Counted from the stretch's first letter, positions 1 to 9,109 are shown. The stretch: 64,000 bases of DNA from Pseudomonas rhizophila (GCF_003033885.1 NZ_CP024081.1:3906554-3970553), one strand, 5' to 3'. Notes: generated from the letters alone by a model not told the origin. A program made the numbers and translations.

Positions 1-578
1 AGGAACGGGTCTTCGCCACTGAGCATCACCGGTTCGCACTGGTTTGCATGGTTCGCCACTTCTGCCCAGAAACTGTAATCGCCGCGAACGATGCCCTGGC
101 CTTTTGCGCCGCCGACCGTGACCACTGTGGGACAACCGGCTACATCGTTGAGTTTGGGGCGATTGACCGCGTCGGTGACCACAACACGCGCACCGGAGCT
201 GCCCAGACGGTGTTCGATGGCCTTGGGGCCGAACGCGGTGAACAACGGCTGATACACCGCGCCGATGCGCCACGTGGCGAGTACCACGATCAGCAATTCA
301 GCGGTACGTGGCAGCAGGCCGGCCACCTTGTCACCCTTGCCCACGCCTTGGGCCAGGAGGAAATTGGCAAAACGCGCGGCGTTGTCCTGCAGGTCACGGT
401 AAGTCCAGGTCGCGTCGCTGCCGTCGCGACCCTCCCAGAACAAGGCAATGCGCCCCGGCAATGCATGCCGGTCGCAACACTCGACACAGGCGTTCAATGC
501 CTCGAGCGAGCCGTGCAGTGCGGTGTTGACGGTGTGCAGGTAATCGAACTGTGACGTGGCGGACGAGTAATCGCGCAT
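1..578 (-). CDS. AMP-dependent acyl-CoA synthetase, N-terminal part (cut by window edge)
   Basis: This is the first 192 codons of an AMP-binding (ANL superfamily) acyl-CoA synthetase that continues beyond the left edge. Translating the minus strand from ATG 578 gives segments typical of the N-terminal half of these ligases: WTYRDLQDNAARFANFLL, then GVGKGDKVAGLLPRT, then VYQPLFTAFGPKAIEHRL. Such enzymes activate a carboxylate with ATP and transfer it to CoA in the cytoplasm. The P-loop and C-terminal lid lie outside the window, so the substrate cannot be judged; acetyl or medium-chain acids are both possible. AGAGGGA lies 8 bases before the ATG, which supports this start. The next gene upstream on the same strand is an AraC regulator, separated by a REP pair. 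Confidence 0.85.
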   Translation of the reverse strand, partial: MRDYSSATSQFDYLHTVNTALHGSLEALNACVECCDRHALPGRIALFWEGRDGSDATWTYRDLQDNAARFANFLLAQGVGKGDKVAGLLPRTAELLIVVLATWRIGAVYQPLFTAFGPKAIEHRLGSSGARVVVTDAVNRPKLNDVAGCPTVVTVGGAKGQGIVRGDYSFWAEVANHANQCEPVMLSGEDPF

Positions 579-728
579 GACCAGAATCCCTCTGTACTTT
601 TTATTGGTTGGGGGAACCGTAAACAGCAGGGAAATACTCGCGCCGAAGGGCTTGGGCGGCAATGGTCAAAGCCATCAAGTTGCTTGACTGGTTTGGCCAT
701 GGTTGGGTGATGTGGCGTCTGGGAGGCC

Positions 729-801
729 GTTATCGCGAGCAGACTCGCTCCCACCGGGGCAATGCGAACCTTATGTGGGAGCAAGGCTTGCCCGCGATAG
801 C
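729..801. repeat. REP pair (REPIN)
   Basis: Two REP-type palindromes in opposite orientation, 729-753 (TATCGCGAGCAGACTCGCTC core) and 774-801 (TGTGGGAGCAAGGCTTGC core), lie between the AraC gene and the acyl-CoA synthetase. They match the REP family seen repeatedly in this window. The 579-828 gap holds nothing else I recognise. Confidence 0.8.
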
Positions 802-828
802 GCAAGCCCAGTCAACCCACATCCCAAA

Positions 829-1845
829 TCAGCCAGGATCGTTGAGAATCAGGCTGCGATAATGTCCCGGATTGGACCCGGACCACTTGCGAAACGCCTT
901 GTAGAAGGAGCTGGCATCGGCAAATCCCAGGCGCGCGGCGATTTCCACGAAGCTGATGGAAGGTTCGGCCAGCCAGTTGATGGCCAACTCCTTGCGCACA
1001 CTGTCCTTGAGCCCTTGATACGTCTGGCCCTCCTCCGCCAAGCGGCGGCGCAGGGTCGAGGCCGAAACGCACAACTGCTGGGCCAGAGCCTCGGTCTCCG
1101 GCCACTGCTCGGGTGGCAATTGGCGCAGGTCGTGTCTGATGCGGCTGGCGAGGCTTTGCGGGTCGCGATATTTGACCAGGATGTTGGCCGGTGCCTGGGC
1201 CAGAAAGCGGTTGAGTTCCTCGGTGCTGCGTCGGATGGGCAGGTCCAGGCATTCGGCGGAGAAGATCATCCGGGTGCGGGGCCGGTCAAAGCGTAGGTTC
1301 CGGGAGAACATCACACGATAGTCGTCGCAGAAATCCGGTTCCGGGCAACGCAACTCAATGGAAAGAATCGGAATACGCCGCCCGGCCAGCCAACAGGCCA
1401 CGCCATGAACAATCATCCAGTAGGTGAAATAGGTGAAGGCCCGGCGCGGCTCCTGATCGTCCTCCAGCAGGACGATTTCCGCCAGGCTCTGCTGGCGGAC
1501 CCATTGGGCCGGCAACTGTTCGAACATCAGCGAGAGGAACCCCAGCCCCGCCGTCAGGCCGCTCGCCAGCGTGGGTTGGGCCATGGCGCACTGGCAGAGA
1601 AACGCCAGGCTACCCGACTTGAGCTTGCGCGGGTCCATGCCAAAAAACTCGTCATCCAGGCGTCGGGCGAGCAAACGCCAGAGCCGCGCATAAGCATGGG
1701 CCGGGACCCGCGCCTGGGAGTCGTCGAGCAACGCAGGGTCTATGCCGACCTTGCTCAGAACCTCATCGGTGGCCGCTCCGGGAGCGCAGCTTTGCAGCAG
1801 CGCCTCACGTACCAACTGGATGGAGATGGTGTCTTTTTCCGACAT
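829..1845 (-). CDS. AraC family transcriptional regulator
   Basis: A 338-residue regulator with an arabinose-binding-like N-terminal domain (roughly residues 15-200) and a C-terminal AraC double helix-turn-helix. The C-terminal half shows the two helices LCVSASTLRRRLAEEG and IAARLGFADASSFYKAF followed by W-S-G and P-G-x-Y-R, the usual AraC ending. The length is normal for this subfamily. I chose ATG 1845. A GTG at 1860 is in frame and overlaps the pssA stop codon (GTGA), so translational coupling to pssA is an alternative. The effector and target are unknown; the acyl-CoA synthetase immediately downstream on the same strand is a candidate target by position only. Confidence 0.85.
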   Translation of the reverse strand: MSEKDTISIQLVREALLQSCAPGAATDEVLSKVGIDPALLDDSQARVPAHAYARLWRLLARRLDDEFFGMDPRKLKSGSLAFLCQCAMAQPTLASGLTAGLGFLSLMFEQLPAQWVRQQSLAEIVLLEDDQEPRRAFTYFTYWMIVHGVACWLAGRRIPILSIELRCPEPDFCDDYRVMFSRNLRFDRPRTRMIFSAECLDLPIRRSTEELNRFLAQAPANILVKYRDPQSLASRIRHDLRQLPPEQWPETEALAQQLCVSASTLRRRLAEEGQTYQGLKDSVRKELAINWLAEPSISFVEIAARLGFADASSFYKAFRKWSGSNPGHYRSLILNDPG

Positions 1846-1856
1846 GGCACGAGCTT

Positions 1857-3200
1857 TCACAGGATCCGGTAAAGCAGCCGCTCGATCCGCACCCGGCTGA
1901 CCCGTTTCAGAAACCTGGCGACTGCGGCGGGATAGTCCGGCAGGGTTTCCAGGTCCAGATATCGATTGATGCGCCGGGTGTGCTGGTAAATCTGCTCAAG
2001 CTCGGCCTGACGCGGCCCCAGCAGTTCGCCCTTGGGGTCATCCAGCAACAAAGCGTTTTCCAGGTCCAGGCGAAACGCCCGTGGATTGAGGTTATTGCCG
2101 GTCAGCAAGGTGTAGCGCTCGTCGATCCACATGCCCTTGAGGTGATAGGTATTGTCACCGTCACGCCACAGGTGCAGGTTCAGTTGGCCGCTGTCGATGT
2201 AACGCTGATGCCGCTTGGCGAAGCGGCGCAGGCTGATTTCGTAGAGATAGGGCAGCGCGGCGATGATCTTGAACGGCTCGCTGGGCGGCATGTAGAAGTC
2301 GTTGGCGGTTTTGTCGCCGACGATAATGTCGATCCTGACCCCGCGAGCCAGCGCGCGATTGATTTCCCGGGTCACCCCCAGGGGCAGATTGAAATACGGC
2401 GTGCAGATGGTCAGTTGCCGGCGACTGCTGGCAATCAACTCGCCAATTACCCGGCTCAACGGATTGTTCTTGCCCACGCCCAGCAACGGGCTCACCGACA
2501 GGCCGCTCTTGTCGAGGTTGCCGGCCTGCGTGTCATACGCGGCGTACTTGAGCCGGCTGCGCAGATCGCCGATGTCCTTGCGCAGGCTGCGAGTGCTGGG
2601 CAGGTTCGGCAAATCCAGGCGATGCACGGCGCTGGAGGCAATCAAGCCATGCTGTACCAGGTGCTGCATCGAGTCGGCCAGTGCCTCGTTGCGCAACAGG
2701 TGGTATCGGTCGTAGCGGTATTTGTCGAACTTGTGCAGATAGACGTTATTGAGGCTGGCGCCGCTGTAAAGCACACAGTCGTCGATCACGAAGCCTTTGA
2801 GGTGCAGCACGCCGAACAACTCGCGAGTCTGCACCGGCACGCCGTAGATCGGCACTTCGCTGGCGTGAGTGCGGGTCTGTTCCTGATACCACGCCGAATT
2901 GCCCGGCTGCTTCTTGGCGCCGATCAGCCCGCGCTGGGCCCGCAGCCAGTCCACCACCACGACCACGTCCAGTTCCGGACGCTTGGCCTTGGCGGCGTGC
3001 AAGGCATCGAGGATTTCCTGCCCGGCCTCGTCCTCTTGCAGGTACAGGGCGACGATGTAGATGCGCTGGGTGGCCTGGGCGATTTGCTCCAGCAGGCAAC
3101 GGCGGAACTCGGCGGCGCCATCGAGGATGGTCACGGCATCGGCGGTCAGTGCAAAGCTGCGCAGCTTAGGCAGCAAGGGGCGTTTGAAAAGCGACGGCAT
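1857..3200 (-). CDS. pssA: CDP-diacylglycerol-serine O-phosphatidyltransferase (phosphatidylserine synthase, PLD type)
   Basis: A 447-residue protein close in length to the E. coli enzyme (451). It condenses CDP-diacylglycerol with serine to give phosphatidylserine, the precursor of phosphatidylethanolamine, at the inner face of the membrane. Two phospholipase-D-type HKD motifs are visible: HLKGFVIDD near residue 133, and YHLKGMWIDERYTLLTGNN near residue 353, the second followed by NPRAFRLDLENALL, which is characteristic of PssA. The N-terminus has no signal peptide, as expected for this peripheral enzyme. Its stop codon lies 12 bases before the preferred start of the AraC gene, so the two may share a transcript. 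Confidence 0.93.
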   Translation of the reverse strand: MPSLFKRPLLPKLRSFALTADAVTILDGAAEFRRCLLEQIAQATQRIYIVALYLQEDEAGQEILDALHAAKAKRPELDVVVVVDWLRAQRGLIGAKKQPGNSAWYQEQTRTHASEVPIYGVPVQTRELFGVLHLKGFVIDDCVLYSGASLNNVYLHKFDKYRYDRYHLLRNEALADSMQHLVQHGLIASSAVHRLDLPNLPSTRSLRKDIGDLRSRLKYAAYDTQAGNLDKSGLSVSPLLGVGKNNPLSRVIGELIASSRRQLTICTPYFNLPLGVTREINRALARGVRIDIIVGDKTANDFYMPPSEPFKIIAALPYLYEISLRRFAKRHQRYIDSGQLNLHLWRDGDNTYHLKGMWIDERYTLLTGNNLNPRAFRLDLENALLLDDPKGELLGPRQAELEQIYQHTRRINRYLDLETLPDYPAAVARFLKRVSRVRIERLLYRIL

Positions 3201-3293
3201 AGGGCTCGCAAAAGGTCGAATCCGAAGAGTGGTTGAGCTTACACCATCGATGGGTTCGGGTCTTCAGGGCGTCATGAAAAAACAACTTGACCA

Positions 3294-3313
3294 AGTAGAA
3301 CGATCGTTCTACT
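3294..3313. promoter_or_regulatory. Perfect 20-bp palindrome, probable TetR operator
   Basis: AGTAGAACGATCGTTCTACT is its own reverse complement and sits just 9 bases before the ATG of the TetR gene. A TTGACC -35-like hexamer (3287-3292) abuts it, and TACTGT at 3310-3315 could be the -10, so binding would block the promoter. Autoregulation by the adjacent TetR protein is the natural inference. Confidence 0.8.
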
Positions 3314-3322
3314 GTTAGCACC

Positions 3323-3892
3323 ATGAACGAAATCAATAGCAATGAGACCCGAAACATTATTCTCGATGTCGCCGAAAAGTTGATCTATAAAAGTGGCATC
3401 GCGGCCACCGGCATGGATCTGCTGGTGAAAACCGCCGGCGTCTCCAGAAAGAGCATTTATCGCTACTTTGCCAACAAGGACGATCTGATCGTGGCCGCAC
3501 TCCAGCGGCGCGACGAACGCTGGATGCACTGGTTCAGCAGTGAGGTCGACAAGGCCCCTACCCCGCGCGCCCGGCTGCTCAACCTGTTTACCGTGCTCAA
3601 AACCTGGTTCGACAGCGAAGGTTTCCGTGGCTGTGCGTTCATCAACACCAGTGGCGAAACCGGCGATCCACAGAACCCGGTCCGCCAGGTCGCCAAACTG
3701 CATAAACAGAAGTTGCTCGACTATGTAACCCGGCTATGCACAGAACAAGGCGTCGAGAGCCCGGATGCCTTGGCCCGGCAGTTACTGATCCTGATCGATG
3801 GCGCCATTACCGTCGCACTGGTCATGGGCGATCACAGCGCCGCCGACCAGGCCCAAAACATACTGAAGTCCTTATTGGCTGAAACTGAATAA
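3323..3892 (+). CDS. TetR/AcrR family transcriptional regulator
   Basis: A 189-residue repressor with an N-terminal TetR helix-turn-helix (residues ~10-55: ILDVAEKLIYKSGIAATGMD then VSRKSIYRYFANKDDLI) and a ligand-binding C-terminal half with the conserved GCAFINTSGE segment found in a subgroup of TetR proteins. It lies 54 bases upstream of the DUF1348 gene on the same strand, so both probably share the promoter that contains the palindrome at 3294-3313. The ATG at 3323 has no convincing Shine-Dalgarno sequence. If TACTGT is the -10, the transcript would begin at or very near the ATG. Confidence 0.9.
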   Translation: MNEINSNETRNIILDVAEKLIYKSGIAATGMDLLVKTAGVSRKSIYRYFANKDDLIVAALQRRDERWMHWFSSEVDKAPTPRARLLNLFTVLKTWFDSEGFRGCAFINTSGETGDPQNPVRQVAKLHKQKLLDYVTRLCTEQGVESPDALARQLLILIDGAITVALVMGDHSAADQAQNILKSLLAETE

Positions 3893-3946
3893 CCCGTTCC
3901 CGTAAACCGCTGTGCCACTTGCTCGATCACTCACTGGAGATCTGCC

Positions 3947-4426
3947 ATGTCATCCACTGCTGAAGTTCGTCCGCCGCTGCCGCCTTTCACCCGTGAATCG
4001 GCCATTGAAAAAGTCCGTCTGGCCGAAGACGGCTGGAACTCCCGCGACCCACAACGGGTGTCCCTGGCCTATACGCTGGACACTCAATGGCGCAACCGTG
4101 CCGAATTCGCCCATAACCGCGAAGAGGCCAAGGCCTTCCTGACCCGTAAATGGGCCAAGGAACTGGACTACCGGCTGATCAAAGAACTGTGGGCCTTCAC
4201 CGGTAACCGTATCGCCGTGCGCTACGCCTACGAATGGCACGACGATTCGGGCAACTGGTTCCGTTCCTACGGCAATGAAAACTGGGAGTTTGACGAGCAA
4301 GGGTTGATGTCCAACCGCTACGCCTGCATCAACGACATGCCGATCCAGGAAAGCGAACGCAAATTCCATTGGCCGCTGGGTCGCCGGCCGGATGATCATC
4401 CGGGGCTGTCTGACTTGGGGCTGTAG
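3947..4426 (+). CDS. DUF1348 family NTF2-like protein
   Basis: A 159-residue protein with the compact alpha+beta content of the nuclear-transport-factor-2 fold and the DUF1348 hallmarks W-x-x-R-D-P ([14 protein letters not shown]), [21 protein letters not shown] and [14 protein letters not shown]. These are cytoplasmic, often annotated as nuclear transport factor 2 family, with no proven reaction. CACTGGAGATCTGCC before the ATG supplies the ribosome site. In pseudomonads this family is commonly paired with a TetR regulator, as here, which suggests an inducible role, possibly in stress or xenobiotic handling; that role is inference. Confidence 0.88.
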   Translation: MSSTAEVRPPLPPFTRESAIEKVRLAEDGWNSRDPQRVSLAYTLDTQWRNRAEFAHNREEAKAFLTRKWAKELDYRLIKELWAFTGNRIAVRYAYEWHDDSGNWFRSYGNENWEFDEQGLMSNRYACINDMPIQESERKFHWPLGRRPDDHPGLSDLGL

Positions 4427-4458
4427 GCGCACGGCATTTGTATAAGCAACAGAAACCT

Positions 4459-4548
4459 TGTGGGAGCGGGCTTGCTCGCGAAGGCGGTGCGTCAGCAGGT
4501 AGCAATGCTGGACGAACAACCGTCTTCGCGAGCAAGCCCGCTCCCACA
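4459..4548. repeat. REP pair (REPIN) with long inverted arms
   Basis: TGTGGGAGCGGGCTTGCTCG at the left is mirrored by CGAGCAAGCCCGCTCCCACA at the right, with about 45 bases between. The pair follows the DUF1348 gene and could also act as its transcription end. Confidence 0.85.
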
Positions 4549-4699
4549 TTGCTACTGCGGGCTCGGCCCAGCGCCCGCTCACAACGGCGCTAGACAAGCG
4601 GCCACTCGCCAGGGTTGACCGGCATGCCGCCAGGCATCACATTGCCTGGACCGCCGATACACTCAGAGGCGATTTGCTCGTTGCTGACCTGTGGAGCCC

Positions 4700-5101
4700 A
4701 TGACCGCGTCGATTCCGATCCGTCCCCCCTGCCCGCCTGGTGTCTGTGACTGCGGGCGTGATGCGTTGCTGCAAACCCCGGGCAGTGACCTGCGCATTCT
4801 TTGCTTGAACCGTCAGGAAGAAAAACGCCTGCTCGAACGGCTGGAAAATATCCAGAGCCTGGACGAACTCCAACGGTTGCAGCAGCGTATGTACGAGAAC
4901 CTCGGAATCCGCCTGAGCGTCGAACCCGGCTACAACGAAGTACGCACCATGCGCGGCATCGCCATCGAGTTCCAGGAGCAGCCCGGCCTGTGCCGCAAGA
5001 TTCGCCAGTCGATCCCCACCGCCATTCGACGCGGGTTGGAAAAACGTCCCGAAATCGCTTGGCGCTTGCTGGATGCCCACGACCTGTTCCGTGACGCCTG
5101 A
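4700..5101 (+). CDS. Conserved hypothetical protein with Cys-rich N-terminus
   Basis: A protein of 133 residues that I do not recognise as a named family. Near the N-terminus it has a short cysteine cluster, CPPGVCDCGRD. This is followed by a charged helical region (NRQEEKRLLERLENIQSLDE) and a basic C-terminal half rich in R and E. There is no signal peptide or membrane segment. I chose ATG 4700, which has GGAG only three bases upstream; a GTG at 4691 is an in-frame alternative. The cysteines could bind a metal, but no partner motif is seen elsewhere in the protein. It stands alone, convergent with the siderophore receptor. Confidence 0.65.
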   Translation: MTASIPIRPPCPPGVCDCGRDALLQTPGSDLRILCLNRQEEKRLLERLENIQSLDELQRLQQRMYENLGIRLSVEPGYNEVRTMRGIAIEFQEQPGLCRKIRQSIPTAIRRGLEKRPEIAWRLLDAHDLFRDA

Positions 5102-5134
5102 GAAACAGCTTCATCCCTGAAGCTGCACATCGGT

Positions 5135-7558
5135 CTAGAAGTCCACGGTGGCCGAAAGCAGGTAAGTGCGCGGCGTTGCCAGGGTCAAGCCTGCCTCGCT
5201 GTCATCCGAGGCGCCGGCTGAACTCCAGTAGCGCTTGTCCGCGACGTTCTCGACATTGGCACGCAGGGTGATGTTCTTCTGGTCCACCTTGAACGCGTAG
5301 CGCGCGCCTACATCCACACGCTCCCAGGAATCGATTTCCTTGGTGTTGGACTGGTCCAGGTACTGCGAACTGGAGTGGATGGCGCGGCTGGTCAGGGTCA
5401 GGCCCTGCACGGTCGGCACATCCCACTCGGCGCCCAGGTTGACATTGTATTTGGGCGTGGCCGGCGCCCGATTACCATCAAAGGCGCCATCGGTGGTATC
5501 GGTCAACTCGCTGTCGATATACATGACCCCGCCGAGCAAACGCAAACCCTTGAGCGGCTCACCGAACACGCTCAACTCAACCCCGGTGTTCTCGCGTTTG
5601 CCGTTCGGGCCGAAGACACGGGTCGTGGCATCGGTGGCGTAGGCAGGCTGCTTGATCCGGAAGACGGCGGCGGTGACGGCGAGCGCACCCGCGTCATATT
5701 TGGCACCTACCTCGACCTGACGACTGATGAACGGCGGGAATATTTCGTCCTCGTTGATCGAGGTCGAGGGCGCGATCTTGCCCTGGCTCAAGCCTTCCAT
5801 GTAGTTGGCATACAACGACAGCTTATCGGTTGCCTTGAACAAGATTCCGCCCGACGGCGACATCTTTTCCTCGTCGTACGCGGTGGCGCCTTTGACGTTA
5901 TCCGTCCAGTCGTCAACCTTGATCCGCTGCCAGCGGGTGCCTAGGGTCAGCAGCAGCCGATCATCGAAGAAACCCAGGGTGTCGGACAACGCCACGCCGG
6001 TGGAGCGGTTTTCGGTATAGACCTTGCTGTCCTGGCGCGTGGGGTCGCTCGGAGTCGGCGTTTGCACCGGGTCATACAGGTTGCTCGGGGACGACGCATA
6101 ACGAGCGCCGCCATTGGTGAAATCCATGTAGAAGTAGCTGGCGGCCAGGTTGATCTCATGGCTCACCGGGCCGGTATGGAACCAGTTGCGCACCCCGGCC
6201 GTGGCCGTGCGGACATTTTCATCGCGGGTAAAGTCGCGGGGTTGAACGCTGAAATCGCCAGCGTCGTTGCTAACCGAAACGTTGTGCCGCAGGAAGTCAT
6301 GATCACTTTTGCGCGCCCCTGCACTGCCGTACAACATCACGGAATCGTTGACATCGTATTGCGCGTTCACCGCGCCGAAAGTGTCCTTGGTGCGCGCCTT
6401 GCTCCAGCGCTGAGCGTAGTTGCGGCGCACATCGCTGGCGTGCGGGACCTGTGCGTTGGCCCCTACCAGCACGCGCTCCTGCGGCGCGTCGGTATCGCGC
6501 TCGGTGCGCCCGATATCCGTCGAGAGGCGTAGACGCTCGCCACGAAAATCCAGGCCCAGCACGGCCATGTCACGGTCGACACTCTGGTGATCCCATTCAG
6601 TGTCGCCGGACTGCTTCACGCCGTTGAAACGAACGCCGAACTGGTTGTCTTCACCAAAACGCCGGGCGACATCCACGGCGCCGCCGAGCTGGTTGTTGGA
6701 GGCGTAGCTGCCCGTGAACGAAGTGATGGGTTTGTCGGTGGCCCGCTTGGGCACCACGTTGATCCCGCCACCCACGCTGCCACGTGGCGAGACGCCGTTG
6801 ATGAGCTGGGTCGGGCCCTTGATGATGTCGACGCGGTCGGCCATCTCCATGTCGATCGAATAGGTCGGCAGGATGCCGTAGAGACCGTTGTAGGCGACAT
6901 CACTGTTGAACAGGCTGAAACCGCGAATGGTGAACTGCTCGAAACGCCCGCCTGCCGGATTGGTGGCGCGAACCGAAGGGTCGCTGGCAATCAGGTCGCC
7001 CAGGGTCCGAGCCTGCTGGTTCTTGACCACTTCGCTGGTATAGGTGGTCATGCTGAACGGGGTTTCCATGAAGTCTCGCGACCCGAGCAAGCCTTGCGAG
7101 CCGCGGCGCGCGACCTGGCCACCGGCATAAGGCTCGCCCTGCGCCAGGCTCGTGGCCCCCATGATCGAGGTGGGCGCCAGTTGCAAGCTGCTGCCTTCCG
7201 GCGCCGGGGTCAGGATGTAAGCCTGCTCGCCCACCGGCTGCAGTTGCAGACCCGAGCCCTGCAACAGCCGGGCAAAGCCCTCCTCCACGGCATACTCCCC
7301 CGACAGACCGGGGCTGTTATGCCCGCTCACCAGGGCCGGGTCGACCGACAGGTTGACCCCCGCCAGGCCGGCGAACCTGGTCAGCGCGGCGCTGAGGCTG
7401 CCGGCCGGCACCTGATAGCTGCGTCGGGCAGCTTCTTCGGCTTGGCTGGAGGACATGAACAATGGGCTGGCGCTCAGGCTGAGCACGAGGCTCAGGTTCA
7501 ACAGCGGACGCCAGCCGGCAAGGGCCGGGCGAAAACGCAAAGGTACTACTGCGGACAT
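5135..7558 (-). CDS. TonB-dependent siderophore receptor with STN signalling domain
   Basis: An 807-residue outer-membrane receptor. After a signal peptide (about residues 1-40, ending SSSQAEEA) comes a secretin/TonB short N-terminal (STN) domain, RRSYQVPAGSLSAALTRFAG to about residue 115. The plug follows (METPFSMTTYTSEVV, RGFSLFNSDVAYNGLYG, DRVDIIKGPTQLING, GGGINVVPKR), then a 22-strand barrel ending in TYLLSATVDF with the terminal aromatic residue typical of these porins. The STN domain marks it as a transducer that passes the ligand signal to the FecR protein encoded just upstream. ATG 7558 is preferred over an upstream TTG at 7609 because it gives a clean signal peptide. The ligand is an iron-siderophore, but which one cannot be told from sequence. 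Confidence 0.92.
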   Translation of the reverse strand: MSAVVPLRFRPALAGWRPLLNLSLVLSLSASPLFMSSSQAEEAARRSYQVPAGSLSAALTRFAGLAGVNLSVDPALVSGHNSPGLSGEYAVEEGFARLLQGSGLQLQPVGEQAYILTPAPEGSSLQLAPTSIMGATSLAQGEPYAGGQVARRGSQGLLGSRDFMETPFSMTTYTSEVVKNQQARTLGDLIASDPSVRATNPAGGRFEQFTIRGFSLFNSDVAYNGLYGILPTYSIDMEMADRVDIIKGPTQLINGVSPRGSVGGGINVVPKRATDKPITSFTGSYASNNQLGGAVDVARRFGEDNQFGVRFNGVKQSGDTEWDHQSVDRDMAVLGLDFRGERLRLSTDIGRTERDTDAPQERVLVGANAQVPHASDVRRNYAQRWSKARTKDTFGAVNAQYDVNDSVMLYGSAGARKSDHDFLRHNVSVSNDAGDFSVQPRDFTRDENVRTATAGVRNWFHTGPVSHEINLAASYFYMDFTNGGARYASSPSNLYDPVQTPTPSDPTRQDSKVYTENRSTGVALSDTLGFFDDRLLLTLGTRWQRIKVDDWTDNVKGATAYDEEKMSPSGGILFKATDKLSLYANYMEGLSQGKIAPSTSINEDEIFPPFISRQVEVGAKYDAGALAVTAAVFRIKQPAYATDATTRVFGPNGKRENTGVELSVFGEPLKGLRLLGGVMYIDSELTDTTDGAFDGNRAPATPKYNVNLGAEWDVPTVQGLTLTSRAIHSSSQYLDQSNTKEIDSWERVDVGARYAFKVDQKNITLRANVENVADKRYWSSAGASDDSEAGLTLATPRTYLLSATVDF

Positions 7559-7625
7559 TGGAGGGAGCTCTCGTTTTTGTTCAGTTGCCTTGAATGACAA
7601 GCGAGACAAAAAAAGGGGACAGGCG

Positions 7626-8570
7626 TCAGACAGTATTTTTGCGCAGCGTCAATGTGACCCAGTATCGGGTGCGCGTTTGCACGTGCAGCGGCAGGCTGGC
7701 CGAGAGCAACGCGAGGATTCGATCGGTGTTTTCCAGACGGAAGCTGCCGGTCACCCGCAGCGACTCCAGGGCGGGGTCCCAACGCAATAAACCTGGGCGA
7801 TATCGGCCCAGCTCACGGAGAAAATCCCCCAACGGCTGGTTCTGCGCCACAAGTACACCGTCACGCCAACCCAACTGCGCTACGTCGAACGCCCCCACCG
7901 GTCCGGCGCCCGAGGCCAAGAGGTTGACCTGCTCGCCTTCCTTCAGTGTCAGCATTGGCCCGCGCAACGGTTGCAGTTGCACCGAACCACTGAGGACCGA
8001 CACCCGGCAACTGCGCTCATTCAGGCGTACGCAGACCTCGCTACGGCTGACGGAGATCAGGCCGAACGGTGCCTGAATGGCCAATGGCGCAGGCCCCTGG
8101 ACATTGAGGGCCATCTCCCCTTGCACCAGCACCAGGCGTCGAGCCTTGAGGTCCAGGTCCAGGGCGCTGTCGGTATTCAACTGCAAGGCGCTGCCGTCGG
8201 CCAGCGACCAGCGCCGCTGTTCGCCCGTGGCCGTGTGCAGGTCGGCGCGCCAGACCTCCAGCGGCAGCTCTCGCCCCAGCCACCAGGCCGTGGGCACCAA
8301 CGCGGCGACGCCGAGCGCACGCTTGAGCACCGCCCGACGGGGCAATGCCGGGCGATCCAGGGTCGCCATACCCAATGAAGTCGGCACCCCGGCGAAACGC
8401 TGGCGCAATCGCTGGGCTTTTTGCCAGGCGGCCTCGTGGTGGGCGCTGCTGTCGCGCCAGCGTTGCAGCGCGGCGCAATCGAAGTCATCCCCGCCAGACT
8501 CCATCATGGCCAGCCAGCGAGCCGCCGCCCGGGCGACTTCGCGAGCTTCAGGCGAAGGGGCCTGGCGCAT
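7626..8570 (-). CDS. FecR-type sigma factor regulator
   Basis: A 314-residue inner-membrane anti-sigma/signal relay protein. The N-terminal cytoplasmic part has the DUF4880-like segment AARWLAMMESGGDDFDCAAL followed by WRDSSAHHEAAW. A single membrane segment lies around LKRALGVAALVPTAWWLG (residues ~82-100). The periplasmic FecR domain (TATGEQRRWSLADGSALQLN, LDLDLKARRLVLVQGEM) follows, and the C-terminal STN-contact region ends the protein. ATG 8570 overlaps the stop codon of the sigma factor gene (TGATG), indicating translational coupling. It would receive the signal from the receptor at 5135-7558 and release the sigma factor. Confidence 0.93.
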   Translation of the reverse strand: MRQAPSPEAREVARAAARWLAMMESGGDDFDCAALQRWRDSSAHHEAAWQKAQRLRQRFAGVPTSLGMATLDRPALPRRAVLKRALGVAALVPTAWWLGRELPLEVWRADLHTATGEQRRWSLADGSALQLNTDSALDLDLKARRLVLVQGEMALNVQGPAPLAIQAPFGLISVSRSEVCVRLNERSCRVSVLSGSVQLQPLRGPMLTLKEGEQVNLLASGAGPVGAFDVAQLGWRDGVLVAQNQPLGDFLRELGRYRPGLLRWDPALESLRVTGSFRLENTDRILALLSASLPLHVQTRTRYWVTLTLRKNTV

Positions 8571-9079
8571 CAAAACTCCACCAACAGGCAATGCTCATAA
8601 GCCTGGGCCATATAGCGCTTGATGGTGCGCTCCGACACCTGCATGCGCTCGGCGATTTCACGGTAGCCCAGGCCTTCGAGCTGGCTCCACAAAAAAGCCC
8701 GCCGCACCAGAGCCGGCAGGCCATCGAGCAATTCATCCAGGGCTTGCAACGTTTCCAGCAGCAGCCAGCGCTGCTCCGGGGACGGTACGCACGCTGGCGG
8801 CAAGCTCGCCAAGGCGTCGAGGTAAGCCTGCTCCAGGTTGCGGCGCGCGTAAAAGTTGCTCAACAGACGCTTGCCGACTGTCAGCAGATAAGCGCGGGGT
8901 TCGTGCAGATCGGCCAATGGCTGAGCGCTGGACAGTACCCGCAGGAACGTGTCCTGGCGCAGGTCCGCGGCATCCCAGGCATTGCCCATGCGTCGTCTCA
9001 ACCAGCCTTCCAGCCAGCCACCGTGGTCTCGGTACAGCGCGTGCAAGGAACGCTCCGTTGGCGTAGCTGCATCAGACAT
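8570..9079 (-). CDS. ECF RNA polymerase sigma factor, FecI family
   Basis: A 169-residue extracytoplasmic-function sigma factor. Region 2 is visible as LHALYRDHGGWLEGWLRRRM then AADLRQDTFLRVL, and region 4 as LPALVRRAFLWSQLEGLGYREIAERMQVSERTIKRYM. The order sigma, FecR, receptor on one strand, with a one-base overlap between the first two, is the standard iron-starvation surface-signalling cassette: the sigma factor is expected to drive the receptor gene. A Fur box lies 31 bases upstream of its ATG, so expression should be released under iron limitation. Confidence 0.94.
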   Translation of the reverse strand: MSDAATPTERSLHALYRDHGGWLEGWLRRRMGNAWDAADLRQDTFLRVLSSAQPLADLHEPRAYLLTVGKRLLSNFYARRNLEQAYLDALASLPPACVPSPEQRWLLLETLQALDELLDGLPALVRRAFLWSQLEGLGYREIAERMQVSERTIKRYMAQAYEHCLLVEF

Positions 9080-9109
9080 GTCAAGAAGCCTTGTGCAAGG
9101 AATACATTA

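Noticed and set aside
829..1860. GTG 1860 as the definite start of the AraC gene
   Set aside because: It gives an overlap with pssA, but the ATG at 1845 fits the family start better; kept as an alternative.
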